A stretch of DNA of 64,000 nucleotides from Chimonanthus salicifolius (GCA_013350335.1 CM023534.1:24075302-24139301); one strand, 5' to 3'; shown: positions 22,121-33,728, numbered from the stretch's first letter. The notes: generated by a model from the sequence alone, not told the origin. Numbers and translations are program-made.

Positions 22121-22515
22121 TTATTTCCTGGGTACAAAGATTGTGGCATTTGGTGTTGCATACACAACCCTATGATCGTACCTTTGATCACCAAACTTAG
22201 GATCCTTAAACTCTTTTAAGACATGATTCAATTGTCTCAGCAAAAAGTCTTGCCTTGTGTCCACCTTCCTTAGGTTTCTTTTAAGGTTAGGTGTTGGTGG
22301 ATGTCTTTTAGGCATAGGCTTTACTGGATTGTGTCTTTTAGGCATAGGCTTTACTGGATTGTGTCTTTTAGCTTGTGTTTGCCTTTCTAAGTGTCTCTTC
22401 CAATGGTAGCAATTTCTTTTGAAATCCCCAATCTTTTGACAGAAATAACACTTTCTTATTGAAGGGTGAGAGACACTTGTTTTTCCAAACACCCTGAAAG
22501 TCCCCTTAACACAGG
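22121..22515 (-). pseudogene. SIRE gag C-terminus with second zinc knuckle
   Basis: The 123-codon open reading shows CYFCQKIGDFKRNC, a CCHC knuckle in which the His is Asp, followed by a basic tail. The tail contains an exact duplication of the decapeptide-like unit RHNPVKPMPK. After removing the solo LTR at 22516-24193, the upstream NHGV end joins this block in one frame, so it is the continuation of the gag at 24194-25538. The His-to-Asp change probably abolishes zinc binding. Confidence 0.75.
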
Positions 22516-24193
22516 TGCTAGAGCAATACGATTGACCCTAGAGGGGGGGGGGGTGAATAGGTCAATCTAATTTCGTTGGTACTTTTTGAAATTTGCTTGA
22601 TTGATTAATTAAGTGCAGCGGATATAACAATCGAGTGAGTGTGTATTCAACAAGTGTGATATACAATCAACACAAGAAATTGGCTCTAACACTACAAACA
22701 CAAGGACACAAGATATATAGTGGTTCGGTTCGCCAATCTATATCCACTGTTAGGACTCGCTCAACCTTAAGCTATCTCCAAATTCACTATGTGGGGACTT
22801 ACACCCTCACATTTAGAGTAGGAATTCCACCTCACTCAATTGGCCGGGAATTCCACCCACCTCTGTGCCAGAGATGACGCTCTAGATATTTTTATACTGG
22901 TTCCATAGTACCTCTCATTAATCCATTGTCAGATTACAGGTTTTAAAAAGAAAATTAAAACTAAGAAGCACTTGCCTTAAAACTCTTTCTCGCTGTGTGT
23001 GTTTCTTGAAGATCCCACTCAAGTTGTGTCGACGCTCATTCTTTCAGTCCTCGTGTAGCAATTACAATTTCTGGGAGACAAGGAAACTTGGTTTAATCAA
23101 AGCTTTCCTAGTTTATGGCTTTCTCACTTGCAAACTCAAGCCGAAGATTGATTATTTATGATCTTTCTCTTATCATCTCTTTTTCACTTGCAAACACAAT
23201 CAATAGATTGGTTGTTTATGATCTTTCCCACAAAAGTGTCAATCGTTCCTTACAGTATATAACTTTTTTCAGCTCAAGGAAGATGGTTCAACGATCACAT
23301 AACACTCATATTTATAGAGGAATCTTAACGGTCATATGGACTATCCAGGACCGATAGGTCGGTGGCACCGATGGGCCGGTGTTCATATTTATTACCGTTC
23401 AACCACCCGACCGTAGCGCATTAAATACACCCTCAATGGCATAATTAATTTTCGGTCGACATGTCGTTGTCGTTGATGGGTTGACACTTATGGTACCGAT
23501 GGATTGGTCCATACGAGAGGCTTGTTCTGGTGCAAAGCATGCTTGACAGTAGTTTCCACTTCGGAAACTTGTTACCCAGAACGACTTATTGCCCTTTGCC
23601 GAGGGGTCGGTTCTGTTACTCTCGATCGATCTTTGATTGCCGATATGTCTGTTTTATCGAGAGCCCTTATGAGTTCACAGTCCAGAATTCATAAGTTTTA
23701 TACCGATGAGTCGTCGACCACAAGGGATTGTTTAAGTTCATCACTGAGGGGTCGGTGCATATGAGACTCTCGATCAGAGGCATATCCAGAATGACAACTC
23801 GAAGTTCCAGAACCAATGTTAATTTGGCCGACCAGTCTTTGACCATGATGGATCGATCCTGAATACACCGAGACATCAGTGAGATAGACTAGTCGTGTTG
23901 ACAGTGAACATAATTCATGTTTCTAAGTTCACTTCAGTTTCCTCTCTAGGTAAGATTATGTTTATTACCAACATATGTAACTAAGCCTAGAAGTCCTCTG
24001 TCAAGTGTGGGTTCCACCTAGGGTCATCTATGGCTATATACAGCTTCTTGTGATTGCCATACGATGAACTTTGAGCTTGGTGGAGCATGATCTTCTTCCT
24101 CGATCATCTCGAGTCTTCAAGCTTCTTGACAAGTGTTTCTACCCGAGTCATGTAATTGACAAACAGATACTCGGTCAAGCCGGCGCACTAACA
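22516..24193 (-). mobile_element. Solo SIRE-like LTR inserted in gag
   Basis: On the minus strand it starts TGTTAGTGCGCCGGC (24193) and ends CTCTAGCA (22516), matching the whole length of the LTR at 25765-27458 (about 1.69 kb). Gag sequence flanks it on both sides and is in frame across it. The flanks GAGTG and CTGTG are only partly alike, so the 5-bp target duplication has decayed or the edge is shifted by a base or two. It contains a G run of nine or more near 22541 next to the conserved GGTGAATAGG end. Confidence 0.85.
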
Positions 24194-25538
24194 CACTCCA
24201 TGGTTCATAGGTTTTTTGGTGGACAAGGCACCAAGACCAGACCTATCACCAGAACCTAGGAGTATTTTAAGTCTTTCATCTCTTTGGGTAAACTTATCTT
24301 GGAATTTTTCTTTATGAATTTTTAATTCCTTAACTTCCAAAGATAATTGTTTAACATCCTCTTCAAGAAGGTTATTGTGATGCCACAGATTCTCGACATC
24401 ATTACAATGAATACTTATCTCTTTTTGAAGCTTTTATTACGCTCTTTTAGTTTTTGAATTTTCATTGTCATAGACTTCCAGCTTAGAGGTTAAGAGAGAT
24501 TTTTCAGTTTTTAAATCCTCCACTTGATTAGTGAGGTTCAGGTTTTCATTTTTAACCTTGTCTAATTTCTTTACCATCCTCTCACTTTCAAATAATAGGG
24601 CACTGATTTTCATCATCTTCGCTCTTATCATCCTCCGTTACAACTGTGGGATTTTCTTGATCACCAATGATCGAGGCTAAGAAACTTTTTGAAACATCAA
24701 CTTTTCTTTGACTCTCTTTATCAGAATCACTCTCTGATTCAGATGTTTCCACATAATTAACACCCACATTCATAACCTTCTTAATTTTATCTGAGGAATA
24801 TTCATTCATGAAGTGTCCTCTCCCCCCACAATTTTAACAAGTTTGCTCCTTGGCAACCTCTCTCTCCTTCCTTTTCCCTCTAATTTCTTCTTGCCTTTTA
24901 AGGTATCTTTTATTTGATTCACCATTTCCCATTCTTCTCAAGTTTTTTCTTTTAACAAAGTTTTTATAAAACTTTTTGGCAAACATTGCCATTTCATCAC
25001 TTGAGAACTCATCTTCCGAAAAGTCGTCTTTTTCTTTTATTTTCTTTTGTTTTAAAGAAGATTTCAAGACAATGGATTTGTCCTTTGGTTGTTCAAAATG
25101 TAGTTCATAGGTTTGTAGTGAACCAACCAAATCATCGATGTTCATTAGTAACACATCTCTGTTATCTTCCATAGCCATAACCTTGGGCTTGAATCTTTCT
25201 ACAAGATTCCAGACAATGTCACTTATCTTAGAATAGAAATCCATGAAGACTTCATCTTCCCTCATTTTAATCTTATCAAATTGATTTTGGAGGATCTGAA
25301 GTTTGGACCTCTTAACTATTGAGGTGCATTCATGAGTTCTTTGAAGAACTTCCCATGCCTCTTTTGCAATTCCACAGGTCATAATTCGCATGTACTCGCT
25401 ATCGGATACTGCACAGTTAAGTGCACTCATGACTTTCTCATCAGCTGTCTGAGCAGTTTTTTCAGTAGGGGTCCAAGAGGCAAAAGGTTTGGGTGTCATA
25501 AATATGGTTGAAGTGGATGCTATCATCTTCTCTTCCAT
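24194..25538 (-). pseudogene. SIRE-like gag (UBN2-type) pseudogene
   Basis: The first open block (25538-24837, 234 codons) starts MEEKMIAS, with the gag_polypeptide/UBN2-type features ALNCAVSDSEYMRIMTC, AKEAWEVLQRTHE and the run KRSKLQILQNQFDKIKM. It is followed by an acidic and then basic Lys-rich stretch. A zinc knuckle follows near 24836-24795 in which a stop and a Cys-to-Tyr change break the CCHC pattern. Next come an acidic segment (ETSESESDSDKES) and a Leu/Lys-rich coiled coil (about 24631-24437, KVKNENLNLTNQVEDLK). It ends LGSGDRSGLGALSTKKPMN just before the solo LTR. The layout is that of SIRE/Maximus gag. Confidence 0.85.
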
Positions 25539-25731
25539 GGGTTCCTACCATCCAGTCTTTACAATATCCCATACCGATGAATCTATGGAAACAAAGAAAC
25601 TTCTCATTTTGGCCTTCTATGAGGTATAGTTTGTTCCATCGAAGTAAGGGGGTTTAGATATTGCATGACTGTCTCCCATGGTGTTCTAGCTTGGATAAAC
25701 TCGGATGGTTAAATATTTCTAAAGAGCACTA

Positions 25732-25745
25732 GGCTCTGATACCAA
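25732..25745 (-). promoter_or_regulatory. Primer-binding site of the SIRE derivative
   Basis: TTGGTATCAGAGCC on the minus strand is a perfect match to the tRNA-Met primer site. It lies 19 bases inside the LTR end at 25765, with the intervening ACGAGAAAACTCTCAT stretch usual in this family. Confidence 0.9.
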
Positions 25746-25764
25746 ATGAGAGTTTTCTCGTTGG

Positions 25765-27458
25765 TGCTAGAACACGATTGATCCTAGAGGGGGGTGAATA
25801 TGTTAATCTAAAAATTGTTGGTCCTTTTAAAAAATTAATTGATTGATTAATTAAGTGCGGCGGATATAACAATCAAGTGTGTGTGTTAGCAAATGTGATT
25901 AAGCCATCAACACAAGGAATTAGCTCTAACACCGCAAGCACAAGGACACAAGATATATAGTTGTTCGGTTAACCAATCTACATCTACTGTTAAGACTAGC
26001 TCAACCTTGAGCTATCTCCAAATTCACTATATGGAGACTTACACCCTCACTATTAGAGTATGAATTCTACCTAACTCAATCGGCTAGAAATTGTACCCAA
26101 CACATGTAAAATAGGAATTCCACATATTTGATTTGACTGGGAATTCCACCCATCACGTGTGCCAGAGATGATGCTCTAGATTTTTTATAGTGGTTTCGGA
26201 GTCAAGCCTCCTTAATCCACTTTCACAGGATAAAGATTTTAAAACAAATTTAAAACCAAGAAGCACTTGTTTTGTAGCTTTTTCTCGTTGATAATGTGTG
26301 CCCGAGTTAATCCCGACATTCCGCTTTGTAGCTGTCGTTGAGCAATCACAATCTTAGGGTGACTAAGAAATTGGTTCCATCAACATCTTTCTTAGTTGAT
26401 TATCATTTCCCCTTTCTCTCTCACAAACTCAATCCATATGATTGGTTGTATTAGATTTCCCAAGTGTGGGCACAAGAGAGAGAGTGATCCTTTTCTTGGC
26501 CCTTGTTTAAGCTCACTGATAATGATGAGGTCCAACGGATTTGCCAAAGGATATGAAACGGTTGCACAAGGATTGATATTTAAAGAGAAGGCAACCTGTT
26601 TCAGAAATTGTTATGTACCTACAGGTTGGGCGCACCGAGGGGTTGGTGACTAAGAATACTACCGTTCAACCGCCCGATCATTGCGCATTAAATGCACTCC
26701 CAACGGTATAATTATTTCCTGGTCAACAGGTCGGTGTCACCGATGGATTGACAATTATGGCACCTAGAGGTCGGTCCATATGAGGGTCTCGATCTGGGGC
26801 AACATCATGCAGACAGAGTTTCATGTCCCGAAACATGTCCTGGCCAGAACAACATGTCGCCCTTTACCGAGGGGTCGGTCCTGGTACTCTCGATCGGTCT
26901 TGAAATACAGAGATGTTTGTTTTCTCGAGAGCCCACTTAAGTTCAAAGACCAGAATTCACAAGTTTTTCATCGACGGGTCGTTGACCACGATGGGTCGTT
27001 AAGTTCATCACCGAGGGGTCGGTGCATACGAGACTCTCGATCAGATGCTTACCTAGAATGACAGTTCTATGATCCAGAACCTCCGTCAATCTGGCTGACT
27101 AGTCTATGACCACGATTGGTCGATCTTGTCTCCACCGAGGGGTCGGTGAGAATGACTGGTCGAACTGATAGTGAACTTAATTCTATTCCAATTCACTATC
27201 AACTTTCCTCTCTAGGTTTTTTATGATTTTACCATTTGTTCAACTAAGCTTAGGAATGGTCCTCTTAAGGTGTGGGTACCACCTAAATTCATCTATGACC
27301 AAATACCTGTTTTGTGATTGCCATAACGATGACCTTTAATCCGGTGGAGCATAATCTTCACTCTTGATCACCTTGAGTCTTCAAGCTTCTAGCAAGTGGT
27401 TCTTCCCTAGTCATGGAATTGACAAACATAGGGATTCGGCAAAGTCGGGGCACTAACA
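25765..27458 (-). repeat. 5' LTR of the SIRE derivative
   Basis: On the minus strand it starts TGTTAGTGCCCCGACTTTG at 27458 and ends GTTCTAGCA at 25765, 1694 bases. Related LTRs occur at 22516-24193 (-), 29830-31272 (+), 46022-47862 (+) and, truncated, at 19137, 28338 and 44035. The middle (26600-27180) carries many variants of the inverted motif ACCGA(N)6TCGGT. A GGGGGGTGAATA tract near 25783 marks the U5 end. Confidence 0.92.
26600..27180. repeat. Degenerate ACCGA...TCGGT / CGACC...GGTCG inverted motifs in the LTR
   Basis: Words such as CACCGAGGGGTCGGTG (near 26635, 26868, 27011, 27133), CGACGGGTCGTTGACC and GACCACGATTGGTCG recur at intervals of roughly 40-120 bases, each able to fold on itself or pair with a neighbour. 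The same set is found at 19165-19390, 21690-21745, 23340-23890, 30130-30690, 44190-44520 and 46280-46840, always within this LTR family or its junctions. Confidence 0.8.
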
Positions 27459-28337
27459 AGTTTCAAACTATAAAACCAAACCGTAAGCGTATATAAAAGT
27501 GCGGATAAATCTATTTAAACAAATAAAACTAATTTGCTTCTAAGTAGTTTATTGTCCTCTAATTATGTTCTTGATTTTCATCAATGCCTAAATCAATTAT
27601 GTTCCCTACAATGTAAAGGGTATGATCTCTAAGCCTAGTAAAGAAAACAATAACACATACATATATACACATGATACATTTATTCTTCACATTCCATATC
27701 TTTCAAAAATAAATAAAGCACAATAACTTCAATAATAATTCATTACTATGTTTTGATGCTCGATGCCAATGTTAAATGCTCAGTACTCAATGCAACCATC
27801 TCCACAACCACATCTACTATTACCTGGTGGTCGTCCCACCGATGTAAGGAATACACAACTTCTATCAAAGTGGCTATCCCATCGAAATGAGGAATACACA
27901 ACCTTCCACCAAGCAATAGGCATCATGATTTTGTCACAGAATACACAACTTCCACCAAAGCGGGAAATACACAACCTTCCACTTGATGCACCAAGTGGCC
28001 ATCATGACAAAATCACGGAATACACACTTCCATGTCCCAAACCCATGAATATTAGCATGTAAAGCTCAATATCAATGCAAAATGCTAAATGCTCAATGCA
28101 CCAGTCTCCACAAACACATCTACTATTACTTCTTAGCCATCCCACCGAAGTGAACAATATACAACTTCCACCTAAGTGGCCATCCCACCAAAGTGAGGAA
28201 TACACAACCATCCACTTGATGCACCAAGTGGCTATCATAACAAAACCACGAAATACACACTTCTATACACAATCCCATGAATATGAGAATGTCATGCTTA
28301 CCATGCATTAATCTCTATCACCATGCCATCATACATG
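27459..28337. repeat. Unassigned DNA with a two-unit direct repeat (27776-28301)
   Basis: Two units of about 295 and 228 bp (27776-28070 and 28074-28301) share a CACATCTACTATTAC start, several CCACCRAAGTG/GAATACACAAC words repeated within each unit, and a CCCATGAATAT end. The second unit lacks about 65 bases. The inner repetition of GGAATACACAAC at about 30-60 base intervals suggests an older, shorter tandem. No coding homology. The strand-asymmetric ACAAC-rich composition resembles an LTR U3 enhancer block, but the parent element is not identified. Confidence 0.6.
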
Positions 28338-28400
28338 TTAGTGCCCCGGCTTGTCGAGTCCCTTGTTTGTCAAATCCATGACTCGTGTGAAGCATTGTGT
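28338..28400 (+). repeat. LTR-start fragment of the SIRE-like family
   Basis: About 60 bases starting TGTTAGTGCCCCGGCTTG match the beginning of the LTR at 29830 and then stop abruptly where the next repeat begins. It is a broken LTR end. Confidence 0.75.
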
Positions 28401-29480
28401 TGTATCTTAAATTTACTTACAACCGCACTTAACTATTAAATAGTATAGTGATTGAGTGCGAGGTCAAACCCAAGGGAAATCAACAAAATATATGTATAAA
28501 AATAAAATTGGCACCATTTAGAATGATGTAATCAAAGAAAATAAAATTATGGAATTAATTCTTGAACATGAGATCTAATTTTCTAAAATCATAGAGTTAT
28601 GTGCTTAATTCAACAAAATGGAAATTAATTAAATATGAGATCTAAAGTTAATACATTCAAAGTTTAATTAAAATGGTGGAGAGAAATTAAACAATCTCAA
28701 CTTAACTTAAAACCAATTAATTATGAAGAAAATAAAATATTTACAATCTAGTTCACAAAGAATTTGAATGAATTGAATAAATGAAATAAAAATGAACGAA
28801 CAAGAATATATACATATTTACAGTTGGAAAGAGTCAAGTTCTCAAGCCAGCATAATATCCCACACTCTGAGCAAAATAAATTCGTGACCTAGACTATGGA
28901 ACTCACATTAATATACAAAATTTATTTCATGTCTTCCATTTAAAATTAATCTTAGAAGAAATAATAAAAGAGTTTCTTTAAACAAAAGTTAATCAAATTA
29001 AATCTTAGGTTAAATCAAATTTCAACTGGAAATTTCATGTCTAATTATTTCAAATACTCTACAAAGAGTCTTAGAATAAAAGAATCAAGTTCAATTTCTC
29101 CTAAAATCACGATGTTTAATTTTGAGAAATCTTTAGACTAAATCTTCAACATACATCCATAAAAAGATTAAAATTAAAATTCAAACATTCATAAATAAAA
29201 TTTGTAAACAGGAACAACCAATAGTCTAAACAACTGTCTCAAATTTAATTCATTAATGGGAAAAAATTCAGAATTACAATAGAAGGATGTAAAATGAAAA
29301 TTGAATAATCACAATACATGAATCAAAAAATGCCAACCTGAAATTTGAATTCAACACTTCTCCTCTCGATATTCTCTTCTCCTATTTCAATGCACTAGTT
29401 CAGCCCTTGGCTCTAGTCGAATTTTCTCTTTATCTAGACCCATGTATTTATAGTGTTTCCAATGGAGAGAGATTAATTAA
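28395..29480 (-). repeat. Diverged copy of the repeat family seen at 52.5 and 62.6 kb
   Basis: The left edge has the words ATAGTATAGTGATTGAGTGCGAGGTCAAACCCA, and the centre has ATCTAATTTTCTAAAATCATAG and AGTTCATTCTAAG-type blocks in the same order as 52530-53350 and 62578-63500. The right end carries CCATGTATTTATAGTG (29440-29455), which reads as a TATA box (CTATAAATAC) on the minus strand. That suggests an LTR or promoter in minus orientation. Identity to the other copies is low. Confidence 0.5.
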
Positions 29481-29829
29481 ACAACCCAATGTTTTAAAAT
29501 TAGGCCTGTGGAGCGACCCGTCTTCTAGAGAGGGTGGGTTAAATAAGGTTCAACCGGGTTGACCCGTAGTCAAACTCGGTCAAACCCTTGCTATTAATAA
29601 AATATTATAAATAGTATTAACTCATTAAGTTTTGTTTCATTGATAAGTTGAAATAAAATTTTAAGTAAAAACTATTTTTTTTTTAAAAAAAATATGACTT
29701 TTACAAGTAATCAAGTGACTAAAAATATAATTTTAAATTCAAATTTTGATCTATCTTACAATATCTAATTTTAGTCCAACATTATTTTTTTATGAAACAC
29801 CTTACAACAATTAAAAAAGAGGATACAAC
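29481..29829. other. Unassigned AT-rich DNA
   Basis: A CGACCCG/GGGTTGACCCG cluster at 29510-29590 resembles the internal part of a degraded hAT-type MITE; a related cluster lies at 32940-33040. The remainder is AT-rich with no coding homology. Confidence 0.35.
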
Positions 29830-31272
29830 TGTTAGTGCCCCGGCTTTGCCGAGTCCCTAAGTTTGTCAATTCCATGACTCGGGAAGAAGCACTTGCTAGA
29901 AGTTTGAAGAACTCAAGGTGATTAAGAAAGAAGATCATGCATCACCAGATTGAAGCTCATCGTTATGGCAATCACAAAAAATAGGTATGTGGTCATAAAT
30001 GACTTTAGGTGATACCCACACCTTAGGAGGACCATTCTTAGGCTTAGTTGAACAAAAGATAAAAATCATAAAAGCCTAGAGAGGAAGTTTGACAGTGAAT
30101 TGGAAGCAAACTTGGAAATATAAATTAAATTCACGTTCAGCTCGACTAGTTGTTCTCACTGACCCCTCGATGGAGACAGGATCGATCCATCGTGGTTATA
30201 GACTGGTCGGCCAGATTGACAAAGGTTTTGGAACATTGAACTGTCATTCTCGGTATCCCTCTGATCGAGAGTCTCGTATGCACCGACCCCTCGGTGATGA
30301 ACCTAGCGACTGCTCGTGGTCAATGACTCTGATGAAAAACTTGTGAGTTCTGGACTTTGAACTCAAGTGGGCTCTCGAGAAAACATACATCTCGGTATTT
30401 CAAGACCGATCGAGAGCACCAAGATCGACCCTTTAGTAAAGGGCGACAGGTCGTTCTGGCCAAGCAAGTTTCGGGACATGAAACTCTCTCTGAATGGTGT
30501 TTCTCCAGATCGAGACCCTCGTATGGACCTACCTCTTAGTGCCTTGACTGTCGACCCATCGGTGAACGTACCTGTCGACCGGGAATTAATTATGCTGTTG
30601 GGAGTGCATTCATGTGCAACAATCGGGTGGTTGAACGATAATAAATATGAACACTAACCCATTGGTGCCTCTGACCTGTCGGTACTAGACAGTTTGAAAA
30701 ATTGTGTTGACTCCTTTATAAATATGAAAGGTGTGTGATCATTTAATCATCTTCCTTGAATTGAGAAAATTCACACACTCTAAGGAATGATCAACTCTCA
30801 TGTGCCTACACCTGAGAATCATATAAGACCAATCTATTGATTGAGTTAGTGAAAGAGAGAAAGAGATGAGGAAGGAAAAGATACCAACCAGGATAGAATC
30901 AGTTTCTTAGTCACCCTAAGATTGTGATTGCTGAACGACGGCTACAACGCAGAGCGTCGGGATTAAACTCGGACACACATTGGGTGGATCTTTGAGAAGC
31001 ACACATCTTCGAGAAAGAGCTACAAGGCAAGTGCTTATTAGTTTTAATTTAGTTTTAAAACCTTTATCCTGTTAAAGTGGATTAAGGAGGCTTGGCTCCG
31101 GAACCACTATAAAAATTCTAGAGCATCGTCTCTAGCACACGTGGTGGGTGGAATTCCCAGCCAAATCAAATAGGTGGAATTCCTATTTTACATGTGATGG
31201 GTGAAATTCCCAACCAATTGAGTGAGGAGAAATTTCTACTCTAATTATGAGTGTGTAAGTCTCCACTTAGTG
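29830..31272 (+). repeat. SIRE-like LTR, 3'-truncated
   Basis: It starts TGTTAGTGCCCCGGCTTTG and follows the whole order of the family LTR (compare 46022 onward) up to the CCACTTAGTGAATTT word. There the last ~400-600 bases are missing and the foldback repeat begins. No PPT or PBS is adjacent, so it is a solo or truncated LTR. Confidence 0.85.
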
Positions 31273-31992
31273 AATTTGTTCGAACGAATGGGCTGTGAAG
31301 TGTGATTTTCAAATAAAGCCGTTTCTCGACCAATTTCTACAAACAAGGTATCAAAATTCATTTACTTTTAATTTTATGAACTTCGGAACTCATTTTAAGT
31401 GCAAAGGGTATAATTTTGGGCTTCAAAAATTGTATCCAAAAAATTAAGGAACTTCTCTCTTAATTCTTTGAGTACGGTTTTTTAAGTCTAAAACTATATC
31501 TTTTTCACTTAAAATCAATCTTGGAGTTCATAAAATTAAGAGTAAATGAATTTTGATACTATTTTTTTAGAAATCGGTCAAGAAACGGCCTCTTTTGAAG
31601 ATTTCACTCCACAACCCACTTCATTCGAATTCCTTCGTTCGAAGGAAGTGGACTGTAGAGTGGGATTTTCAAACGAGGTCGTTTCTCGACCGATTTCTAC
31701 AAAAAAGTATCAAAATTCATCTAATCTGTATTTTATGAACTCCAAGACTGATTTTAAGTAAAAAGGGTATAGTTTTGGACTTAAAAAATCGTACCCAAAG
31801 AATTAAGGAACTTCCCTCTTAATTCTTTCGGTACGATTTTTGAAGCCCAAAACTATACCCTTTTCACTTAAAATTAGTCATGAAGTTCATAAAATTTAGA
31901 GTATATGAATTTTGATACATTGTTTGTAGAAATCGGTTGAGAAACGACCTCGTTTAAAAATCTCACTTCAAAGCCCAATCATTCGAACGAAT
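31273..31992. repeat. Double foldback: four alternating inverted arms of about 170 bp
   Basis: Arm 1 (about 31279-31452) is followed by its reverse complement (about 31456-31631), then by arm 2 (about 31633-31812, same orientation as arm 1) and its reverse complement (about 31816-31992). Each pair meets in a short loop centred on AATTAAGGAACTT. The outer ends and the middle junction carry TTCGAA-based palindromes (GTTCGAACGAAT, CCTTCGTTCGAAGG, CATTCGAACGAAT). No coding sequence is present. It resembles a foldback MITE or a head-to-tail dimer of a long-TIR element. Confidence 0.9.
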
Positions 31993-33430
31993 TTTTGAAT
32001 TCGTCTTCATTCGGTGGATCACCCATTCGAAGGATGCGGCGTTTTTAAGTGGAAAGGCAAAATGGTAATTTTTGTACAGTTTTGGAAAACGGGTGTGTAG
32101 GGAAAGATTTTCCGAGTATTTATATGGGCTTCCTATATATAATAGCTAAATAGATTGAAAGTTGATTGGTTATTGTGTTTTTTAAAAATATCATGCTCTA
32201 AAATTTAGCGTGAGTCGCTTTGATAGGATGTTATATCAATTATTTAAATCGGAGACGCTCAGATAGAATGTTATATTAATTCATCTATAACGAGTTCGAT
32301 GAGTCTCAAGTCGAGTTTGAATTGAAAAATAAACCTACTTAAATACCACAATTCTAAATTATATAATTTATTACAATCTCATAATATTTTTATGAAATTA
32401 TAAATAAATAACAAATAGAAATATAAATACTTTTTTATTTGAATCACCTAATTTATAAATTTACATCAAACAAAAAACCTTTAAAATAAATTGAATTTTC
32501 CCATTTAACTAATCTTGATAACTACATTTTATTTGGTTGAATTTTTTGCCTCCCATGTAGTCCATTTACTTATTTATATTTATAATAGAATGAATGAAAT
32601 TATGAGAAAATATTAAACCCTCTAAATTATTAAAAACGCCTTGCTCATGTAAGGTTTTTGAGTAAATCATGAGTGCTCGTGAAAACCCCAATCTCGTCAA
32701 CACTAAAAAACGCTCCTTTCTTCTGCCCCTCTCTCTAAAACGAAAACCTAGCTGCCCCTCTTTATGTTTTTTTTTTCCTTTTCTTCGCCCCATCTGCATA
32801 ATGAAGTCGCCTCTCTCTACCTTTTTTTTTCTTCCGCCCATCTGCAGTATGAAATTCAGGAAAATAGTAGCATAACAAGAATGTAGACTTGATGGAGTTT
32901 TTCTTCTGGTACAATCGAGTTTTTTTTTTTTAAAGGGTTTTAAGATTTGACGGGTCACTGTTGGATTATTGAAACCGGGTTGAACCACGGTTCACACCGG
33001 ATTTTTAACTCAGACGGGTTTTTGAATGACTCGACTTGTTCATTCCTCATTATTAATGGAAATTATATTGATTTACCAGATTGAAATTTTGTCATAAAAT
33101 TAAGAAGGTCAATTATAATTTATTGGGTAATATATCATTTTCTTAATTTTTTGTTCTAATTCGATATGACATTGCTTTAGTTTTTTTGGGTAGGATTTCT
33201 TAGTTAATTATAATTAAAGCTGCAAATTTCCTAACTAAATTCAATATTTCAATTTTGAATTTTGAATTCAAAATAAAATTGAGCTTAACTTACAGTGATT
33301 AAATTCAGTTACAGACTTACAGTTAAATTAAATTCGGCCTAAATTGCATTTTTGAAAGTTTTAAGATTTATTTATCACTTGTTTAATAATCAAACTGATC
33401 ACAATAATTTTTTATGACACTCACATTAAA
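31993..33430. other. AT-rich intergenic DNA upstream of the F-box gene
   Basis: No reliable gene is seen. Poly-T/poly-A runs (32770, 32820, 32920) and a pyrimidine-rich stretch at 32695-32850 make open frames on both strands without homology. A CGGGT-rich piece at 32940-33040 may pair with 29510-29590 as two ends of one degraded DNA element. Confidence 0.5.
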
Positions 33431-33728
33431 AGTAAGATTAATCTTAAGGATCCACGAACTTACAGAGTTATATATTAGATAAACTCGGTAGCCGCCCATT
33501 CAAATTCTCCCTCTCCTCTGTTTTCTTCGGAAGCCAGGGTTTTCATCGGAAACAGTCTCAGCAATCTCTCCCTCTCTGTCGCCCATTTCCTTCCCGTATA
33601 TTTATCTTTCTTTTTGCTGCTCTCTCCATTCCTCTCATTCTCCGTCTTTCACTCCTTTTCCCGTCTCCTACGGTCGAAAGTCTAGACGAAAAGCGGGGTA
33701 TTTGGGTTCTTGATCTTCTCAAACCAAG
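33431..33728 (+). promoter_or_regulatory. Putative promoter and 5' UTR of the F-box gene
   Basis: A TATATTA word lies at about 33470 and is followed by a pyrimidine-rich CTCCCTCTCCTCTG stretch (33505-33525) and a second one at 33555-33660. These are common around plant transcription starts and 5' leaders. The transcription start is not determined. Confidence 0.4.

Larger units (their letters stand above)
19137..27458 (-). mobile_element. SIRE-like copia derivative lacking pol (gag + env-like only)
   Basis: Read on the minus strand: 5' LTR (27458-25765), tRNA-Met PBS (25745-25732), gag with coiled coil and zinc knuckles (25538-24194 and 22515-22121), a non-coding stretch, an env-like remnant (about 21660-20690), a spacer homologous to 45060-46000, and a truncated piece of the 3' LTR (19420-19137). 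No protease, integrase, RT or RNase H is detected, although the gag and env-like ends flank the place where pol should be. A solo LTR of the same family splits gag. The 3' LTR is cut on both sides: by a deletion that removed the PPT and LTR start, and by the neighbouring gypsy LTR. Confidence 0.8.

Noticed and set aside
29497..33045. A single large DNA element bounded by the CGGGT-rich pieces at 29.5 and 33.0 kb
   Set aside because: The ends do not form convincing inverted repeats and no target duplication is seen; left as a suggestion in the gap entries.
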